This document shows, one piece after another, positions 31,648 to 36,820 of a stretch of DNA of 36,820 nucleotides (positions are counted from its first letter, which is position 1; every line of letters begins with the position of its first letter). Origin of the DNA: JANPLG01 sp964609085. Its GTDB lineage: Bacteria > Armatimonadota > SYMT01. The notes below the pieces were generated by a model. The model saw nothing but the letters and a program-made list of their open reading frames with translations, searched no databases and was not told where the DNA came from. A program made the position numbers and the translations under genes. The stretch spans positions 1-36,820 of the forward strand of contig CAZSRZ010000048.1 in NCBI GenBank assembly GCA_964609085.1, given 5' to 3'.

Positions 31648-33063
31648 ATGCGCTTTTACATTCAGACCTTCGGTTGCCAGATGAACGTCGCCGATTCCGA
31701 TCGGATGGCGGCGTTGCTCATGCGGTCCGGCGCGACCGCAGCGTCGAGCCCCGAAGAGGCTGACCTGCTCCTGATCAACACTTGCAGCGTGCGGGAGCGC
31801 CCCGAGCTGAAGGTCTACAGCCTTCTCGGGGAGTTCCGTCGGCTGAAGCGCGCCAACCCCGGGATGTTGCTCGGTGTCTGCGGCTGCCAGGCGCAGCGAG
31901 AGGGCGAGGAGATACTGCAGCGGGCGCCGTTTGTTGATCTGGTCGTCGGCACGGCCAACATCGAGCGCCTGCCGGAGTTGGTGCGTCAGGTGCGGGCGAC
32001 GGGGGAACGCGTCGTCGCGCTCGAGATGCCTCGCCGGGGAACCCCGGCCTGGATGGCGCCGACCCCCCACATGACCACCGACCTGGTGGAGCTACTGCCG
32101 GAATCGGCGTCCGGCCCCGCTCGGCTCAAGGCATTTGTGCCCGTCATTCTCGGGTGCGATTTCGCCTGCACCTACTGCATCGTCCCCACGACCCGCGGCC
32201 CGGAGCGCAGTCGACCCCTGGGCGAGGTGCTGGGTGAAATCCGCGGGCTGGCGCAGCGAGGCACCCGGGAGGTGATGCTGCTCGGCCAGACGGTCGACGC
32301 CTACAAAGCGCACTACCGGCAAGACGACCCGCCGGATTCCCGGGTCTACTCCCTCGCCGACCTCATCCGGATGATTGAGGATGTTGACGGCATCGAAAGG
32401 GTGCGGTTCACCAGCCCGCATCCGATGTTGATGTCCGACCACCTGATCGATACGGTCGCGGATTGCTCCAAGGCGTGCGAGTGGATCCACCTGCCGGTCC
32501 AGAGTGGAAGTGACCGGATGCTGAAGCGGATGGCGCGTCGCTACGATCGTGCGCGCTACCTCGACCGCGTCCGCCAGATCCGTTCGGCGATGCCTCGGTG
32601 CAGCCTGACGACGGACATCATCGTTGGATTCCCGGGAGAAACGGACGCGGACTTCGACCAGACTCTGTCGCTGGTCGAGGATGTGCGATTCGACGGGGCC
32701 TACACCTTTGCCTACAGCCCGCGCCCCGGAACCCCCGCCTACGGGTGGCCGGACGAAGTGCCGCATCCGATCGCCATCGAGCGGCTCAACCGGCTCGTCG
32801 AACTACAGAATCGCATCAGCCGGGAGAAGAACGAAGCCCTCCTCGGTTCCCGCTTCGAGGTCCTGGTGGAAGGGCCAAGCGACCGCGGCGACGGGATGTT
32901 CACCGGCTACACCCGCGAGAACAAGACCGTTCACCTCCCCGGCCACGCAGGGCTCGTGGGTAAGACTCTCACTGTCCGCGCCATCCGCGCGGCACAGTGG
33001 GGCTTCCACGCGGAATTGATCCAACCGATCGCCGACCCCCTTCGCATACTGGCAGCGGTCTGA
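31648..33063 (+). CDS. miaB: tRNA i6A37 methylthiotransferase MiaB
   Basis: 471 residues. A radical-SAM enzyme that methylthiolates N6-isopentenyl-A37 of tRNAs reading UNN codons. The N-terminal UPF0004 domain has Cys10 (FGCQMN), Cys46 (NTCSVRE) and Cys80 (CGCQAQ). The radical-SAM cluster is Cys170, Cys174, Cys177 (GCDFACTYC). A C-terminal TRAM domain follows (about 400-465, FTGYTRENKTVHL). FGCQMN and NTCSVRE are MiaB-type, not RimO-type. The start follows the promoter at 31596-31625 by about 22 bases. A strong hairpin after the stop separates it from mutS. Confidence 0.95.
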   Translation: MRFYIQTFGCQMNVADSDRMAALLMRSGATAASSPEEADLLLINTCSVRERPELKVYSLLGEFRRLKRANPGMLLGVCGCQAQREGEEILQRAPFVDLVVGTANIERLPELVRQVRATGERVVALEMPRRGTPAWMAPTPHMTTDLVELLPESASGPARLKAFVPVILGCDFACTYCIVPTTRGPERSRPLGEVLGEIRGLAQRGTREVMLLGQTVDAYKAHYRQDDPPDSRVYSLADLIRMIEDVDGIERVRFTSPHPMLMSDHLIDTVADCSKACEWIHLPVQSGSDRMLKRMARRYDRARYLDRVRQIRSAMPRCSLTTDIIVGFPGETDADFDQTLSLVEDVRFDGAYTFAYSPRPGTPAYGWPDEVPHPIAIERLNRLVELQNRISREKNEALLGSRFEVLVEGPSDRGDGMFTGYTRENKTVHLPGHAGLVGKTLTVRAIRAAQWGFHAELIQPIADPLRILAAV

Positions 33064-33076
33064 AGTGACTCGGGCC

Positions 33077-33106
33077 GCGCGGTTCGAAGCCCGGCTTCGT
33101 CCGCGC
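33077..33106 (+). terminator. Hairpin after miaB, probable terminator
   Basis: GCGCGG (33077-33082) and CGAAGC (33085-33090) pair with GCTTCG (33094-33099) and CCGCGC (33101-33106) around a CCG loop; a 2x1 internal loop separates the two 6-bp helices. It begins 14 bases past the miaB stop. No T-run follows. The remaining 56 bases before mutS show no clear promoter. Confidence 0.5.
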
Positions 33107-33162
33107 AGGTAGGGCGTGTTACCCTTCCATACCTTTCTCGTCTCACTGTCGCCACTTCCCCG

Positions 33163-35796
33163 ATGAAGCCAGCCGCCGACGCGCAGCTCCCCCCGCTCTT
33201 CAAGCAATACTGGGAGATCAAACGTCAATACCCGGACGTGCTGCTGATGCTCCGGATCGGCGACTTTTACGAACTCTTTGGGGACGATGCGGTCAGCGCC
33301 GCCGCCATCCTTGAGATCACGCTGACCTCCCGGGACCACTTCGGGGGCGAGCGCATTCCGATGTGTGGAGTGCCGTACCATGCGGTCGAGCGGTACGTGG
33401 CCCGGCTCGTCGGGGCGGGACAGCGTGTGGCACTGTGCGACCAGATGGAGGACGCTCGGTTCGCCAAGGGGCTCGTCCGCCGCAAGGTGACGCGGGTCCT
33501 GACCCCCGGTACCGTTGTCGAGGAGGCGATGCTCGAGGCCCGGGCCAGTAGTTTCCTTGTAGCGCTCACTTCTTCATCGACCGAGTGGGAGAGCGCCGAA
33601 GTCGGGCTGGCCGTTTGCGACGTGAGCACGGGTGAGTTCCTGGTCACCGAGTTCCGTGGACCGGGAGCCGCGTCGCGAGCTATGGATGAGCTCGACCGCC
33701 TGGCACCCAGGGAAGTGGTCGTGGCTGATGACCTGGAGCTGGCGTGGGGCGACCGCCTCCGCGGTGCCGGTCCGTGGGCGGTTTCGCCGATGGGACGGAC
33801 GCCGGGCCCGGCCGATGGCCGGCGGCTTCTCCTGGAGCACTTCGGCGTGACCTCCCTGGAAGGCTTCGGCTGTGCGGAGATGCCGCTCGCCATTCAAGCC
33901 GCGGCCGTCGTCGTGGCCTACGCCGGGCACCGGCAGTTGGATGTGCGCGGCCACCTTCGCACGCTCGCGACCTACTCCACGCGCGAGTGCATGACCCTGG
34001 ATAGCATCGCCCGGCGTCATCTGGAGTTGACCCACCAGCTTTGGGAAACCGGTAGGGCGCACACCCTCGTGGGGGTGCTTGACGCCACCCGCACGGCGAT
34101 GGGGGGCAGGATGCTGCGGCGGTGGATCGAGCGACCCCTCCTCGACCCGGCCGCGATCGGCGTCCGCCTCGATGCCGTGGAAGAATTCACGGGCAGCGCC
34201 CTGTTGCGCGGCGACGTAGCGGAAGGGTTGGGGGGTGTCAGCGATCTGGAGCGACTCACCAGCCGGTGCGCCACGGGCACCGCCTCCCCGCGTGACCTCG
34301 GCAGCCTGCGGGTTTCCCTCCGCAAGCTCCCCGGTCTGCACGAATTGCTCGCGGATTGCCGCTCCGAACGATTGTCGGCTCTCCGGATGGGCCTGGAGCC
34401 CGAGGAGGAAGTCGAGGCGCTGGCCGACCACCTTGAGCGCTACCTGGTGGAGGAGCCCCCGGCCGTGATGCGGGAGGGGGGCATCATCCGGGACGGCGTG
34501 CATCCGCCGCTCGATGAACTCCGAGCAGCTAGTTCGGGTGGGAAGGAGTGGCTTGCGGCCCTCGAAGCCACCGAGCGCGACCGCACAGGGATCAAGAGCC
34601 TCAAGGTCGGCTACACCGGTGTCTTCGGCTACTTCATCGAAGTGACGCGCCCAAATCTCGGGCTGGTCCCCCCTGAATACATCCGCAAGCAGACCACGGC
34701 GAACGCCGAGCGCTTCATCACCCCGGAGCTGAAGGAACGTGAGGCGCTCATCCTGGGGGCCGAAGAGCGAATGCTCGAGATGGAGCAGCGCCTCTTTCAG
34801 GATCTGCGGCTCCGGGTGGCGAGGAGCGCCTCCGCATTGCTGCGCATCGCCGCCGTCGCCGCGGAGTTGGACGTGCTTCAGTCTTTCGCAGAAAAGAGCG
34901 TGCGCGGCGACTACTGCCGGCCGGAGGTGGATGCCGGCGACACCATCGAGATTGTGGGCGGCCGCCATCCTGTGGTTGAGAGGCTCGGCGGGGATCCTTT
35001 CGTTCCCAACGATCTGACAATGGACGGCGCTGACCGGCGAATGATGGTCATCACCGGCCCGAACATGGCGGGGAAGAGCACCTATCTTCGGCAGGCCGCG
35101 CTCATCGCGGTGATGGCGCAGGCGGGGTGCTTCGTTCCCGCTCAGCGGGCACGGATGGGTGTCATCGACCGGATCTTCACCCGCGTCGGTGCCCACGACG
35201 ATCTGTCGGCCGGTAAGTCCACGTTCATGGTGGAGATGACGGAGACGGCCAACATCCTCAACAACGCCGGTCCTCGCAGCCTCGTGATCCTCGACGAAAT
35301 CGGCCGCGGGACGAGCACCTACGACGGGTTGTCCATCGCCTGGGCGGTCGCCGAACACCTGGCGGCCGTCGGCGCAAAGACCCTCTTTGCCACGCACTAT
35401 CATCATCTCAACGAGCTCGCCGAGCGGGTGCCCGGCGTGCGGAATTTCCGAGCCGACGTCCGTGAAGAGGTCGACCGGATCGTTTGGCTGCATAAGATCG
35501 TCCCCGGCGGCACCGACCGCAGCTACGGCATCCAGGTGGCGCGGCTCGCCGGGCTGCCGCCCGAGGTCGTGGCACGGGCTCACGAGGTCCTGGCGGATCT
35601 GGAGGCGGGGAAGTCCGGACAGCCGGCTCCCCCGGCCGGAACGCGGGTCAACGCGACCCGCAAGTCGGTCCAGTTGAGCCTCTTCGAGTTGTCCGAAAAC
35701 CCCATTGTGGAAGAGATCCGCGGCCTGGACCTGTCATCACTCACACCCATTGAGGCGCTGACGAAGCTCTACCAACTCCAGCAGCGGGCGGGGTAA
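33163..35796 (+). CDS. mutS: DNA mismatch repair protein MutS
   Basis: 877 residues, normal MutS1 length. It recognises mismatches and recruits MutL. The mismatch-reading F-x-E is Phe35-Tyr-Glu37 in GDFYELF. Connector, lever and clamp domains follow (clamp region with LKVGYTGVFGYFIEVTR). Walker A GPNMAGKS is at 632-639; Walker B LVILDEIGRGTSTYDG follows. THYHHLNEL and the C-terminal SLTPIEALTKLYQL are also typical. QLSLF near 847 fits a beta-clamp-binding motif. mutL starts 7 bases after the stop, a conserved mutS-mutL pair. Confidence 0.97.
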   Translation: MKPAADAQLPPLFKQYWEIKRQYPDVLLMLRIGDFYELFGDDAVSAAAILEITLTSRDHFGGERIPMCGVPYHAVERYVARLVGAGQRVALCDQMEDARFAKGLVRRKVTRVLTPGTVVEEAMLEARASSFLVALTSSSTEWESAEVGLAVCDVSTGEFLVTEFRGPGAASRAMDELDRLAPREVVVADDLELAWGDRLRGAGPWAVSPMGRTPGPADGRRLLLEHFGVTSLEGFGCAEMPLAIQAAAVVVAYAGHRQLDVRGHLRTLATYSTRECMTLDSIARRHLELTHQLWETGRAHTLVGVLDATRTAMGGRMLRRWIERPLLDPAAIGVRLDAVEEFTGSALLRGDVAEGLGGVSDLERLTSRCATGTASPRDLGSLRVSLRKLPGLHELLADCRSERLSALRMGLEPEEEVEALADHLERYLVEEPPAVMREGGIIRDGVHPPLDELRAASSGGKEWLAALEATERDRTGIKSLKVGYTGVFGYFIEVTRPNLGLVPPEYIRKQTTANAERFITPELKEREALILGAEERMLEMEQRLFQDLRLRVARSASALLRIAAVAAELDVLQSFAEKSVRGDYCRPEVDAGDTIEIVGGRHPVVERLGGDPFVPNDLTMDGADRRMMVITGPNMAGKSTYLRQAALIAVMAQAGCFVPAQRARMGVIDRIFTRVGAHDDLSAGKSTFMVEMTETANILNNAGPRSLVILDEIGRGTSTYDGLSIAWAVAEHLAAVGAKTLFATHYHHLNELAERVPGVRNFRADVREEVDRIVWLHKIVPGGTDRSYGIQVARLAGLPPEVVARAHEVLADLEAGKSGQPAPPAGTRVNATRKSVQLSLFELSENPIVEEIRGLDLSSLTPIEALTKLYQLQQRAG

Positions 35797-35802
35797 CCGC
35801 CC
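35786..35802 (+). promoter_or_regulatory. GC hairpin across the mutS stop before mutL
   Basis: GGGCGG (35786-35791) pairs with CCGCCC (35797-35802) around GGTAA, which holds the mutS stop codon, directly before the mutL ATG at 35804. Ribosomes finishing mutS would melt it, so it may couple mutL translation to mutS; no separate Shine-Dalgarno for mutL is visible. Confidence 0.4.
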
Positions 35803-35803
35803 C

Positions 35804-36820
35804 ATGACCGAATGCCGCATCCGCATCTTGGACGAGGATGTCGCCGGGCGCATCGCGGCAGGCGAGGTCATCGAGCGACCGGCCAGCGCGGTCAAGGAGT
35901 TGGTGGAGAACGCGCTGGACGCAGGCGCAACGCGTATTCGGGTAGACGTCCGCGACGGCGGTCGTGTCGGAGTCCGCGTTTCTGACAACGGGTGCGGAAT
36001 GTCGGCGCAGGAGATGGTGCTGGCGCTCCAGCGCCACGCGACCAGCAAGATCACCCAGGCCGAGGATCTGGCCTCCGTCGGTACTCTGGGGTTCCGCGGA
36101 GAGGCACTGCCCAGCATTGCCGGAATCTCCCGGTTGAAGCTGGTGAGCCGCACGGAAGAGGAAGCGCAGGGTAACACTCTGGTCGCGGAGGGGGGCGAGA
36201 TCCGCGCGCTTGATCCGATCGGCGCACCGGTCGGGACGACGGTGACCGTGGACGATCTCTTCTTCAACACGCCCGTCCGGCGCAAGTTCCTCAAGTCTAC
36301 CCGCACCGAGCTGGCGCAGATTTCGGACGTGGTCGCACGGCTGGCCCTCAGTCATCCCGCAGTCGCCCTCCGGCTGGACGCCGATGGTGAGACAGTTCTG
36401 GATATTGCGCCCGCCCGGGACCCGCTCGACACGATCACCGAACTCCACGGTCGCGATCTTGCTCGAGAACTGCTGCCGGTCTCGTGGGAGCGGGGCGATG
36501 TCTCCATCACGGGTTTCGTGTCGCGCCCCACGCACAGCCGCCCCACGCGGGGCGGACAGCACTTCTTTGTCAACGGTCGGTGGGTGCGGAACCGAACGCT
36601 CTCGCACGCACTGACCGAGGCGTTCCGGTCCACCCTTCCCCCCGGCAGGCACCCGTACGCCGTGCTGCATCTCCGGCTCCCCCGCGAACTCGTGGATATC
36701 AATGTCCACCCGGCGAAGACCGAGGTGCGATTTGTGCGGGACTGGGATCTGCACCGCGCCGTCCAGGAAGCGATCCGTGCCGCCATGGGTCTGGAGGGTG
36801 AGGTGCCCGGTGCCGGGCCG
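35804..36820 (+). CDS. mutL: DNA mismatch repair protein MutL, truncated by window edge
   Basis: 339 codons visible, open to the right edge. N-terminal GHKL ATPase: ENALDAGA (residues 35-42), DNGCGM (61-66), GFRGEAL, then FNTPVRRKF and the transducer-domain signature NVHPAKTEVRF near 305. It couples MutS recognition to strand incision. The C-terminal dimerisation and possible endonuclease domain is outside the window, so the presence of the DQHAxxExxxxE nuclease motif cannot be judged. The start follows mutS by 7 bases. Confidence 0.96.
   Translation, partial: MTECRIRILDEDVAGRIAAGEVIERPASAVKELVENALDAGATRIRVDVRDGGRVGVRVSDNGCGMSAQEMVLALQRHATSKITQAEDLASVGTLGFRGEALPSIAGISRLKLVSRTEEEAQGNTLVAEGGEIRALDPIGAPVGTTVTVDDLFFNTPVRRKFLKSTRTELAQISDVVARLALSHPAVALRLDADGETVLDIAPARDPLDTITELHGRDLARELLPVSWERGDVSITGFVSRPTHSRPTRGGQHFFVNGRWVRNRTLSHALTEAFRSTLPPGRHPYAVLHLRLPRELVDINVHPAKTEVRFVRDWDLHRAVQEAIRAAMGLEGEVPGAGP

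Noticed and set aside
33095..33130. TTCGTC-N18-TACCCT as a mutS promoter
   Set aside because: Both hexamers are poor and the -35 lies within the hairpin that follows miaB.
33574..35583. Open frame of 669 codons antisense to mutS
   Set aside because: It is the mirror of a well-supported mutS with all motifs; high GC content keeps antisense frames open, and no ribosome site or family pattern was seen.
35741..36754. Minus-strand frame of 337 codons over mutL
   Set aside because: Antisense shadow of mutL, whose ATPase motifs are intact.

Overview
The window is high-GC, gene-dense bacterial DNA that reads as ordinary chromosome; no insertion sequence, phage gene, CRISPR array, tRNA or rRNA was recognised. 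A type II secretion pseudopilus operon together with an apolipoprotein N-acyltransferase points to a diderm. Secreted NHL-repeat, DUF5666-like, LTXXQ-like and DUF5060-like proteins, together with small amidohydrolase-2 proteins, would fit Armatimonadota or a similar poorly sampled diderm phylum. That placement is inference from gene content only.

Layout. (1) 1-6419, minus strand: a tightly coupled type II secretion operon read gspE-gspF-gspG-gspH-gspI-gspJ-gspK, with gspK running off the left edge into a Gly-rich repeat. (2) 6647-8150, minus: two secreted proteins, one Gly-rich and LTXXQ-like, one with DUF5666-like repeats. (3) 8480-11855, plus: nadB, then an exported glycosidase-like protein with a histone-H1-like lysine tail. 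(4) 11876-24179, minus: eight closely spaced genes in the order rimO, multi-winged-helix protein, gltX, two amidohydrolase-like proteins lacking the expected metal ligands, NHL lipoprotein, a 1071-residue VWA/GATase-like membrane protein, lnt. A near-consensus promoter overlapped by a palindrome lies upstream of rimO. (5) 24356-29373, plus: a 1131-residue secreted metzincin-type protease and an M32 carboxypeptidase. (6) 29360-30538, minus: a galactonate-dehydratase-like enolase-superfamily enzyme. (7) 30753-36820, plus: infC (apparently starting at ATC), miaB, mutS and the start of mutL.

Three promoters share the same design, TTGACY, an 18-base spacer, then a TATAAT or GATAAT box (nadB, rimO, miaB). 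Many gene junctions are ATGA or TTGA overlaps. The parts most worth a second look are the rimO-to-lnt transcription unit (twin degenerate amidohydrolases, NHL lipoprotein, VWA protein, winged-helix protein), the non-canonical infC start with its leader hairpins, the basic tail of the protein after nadB, and the Gly-rich tail of GspK.
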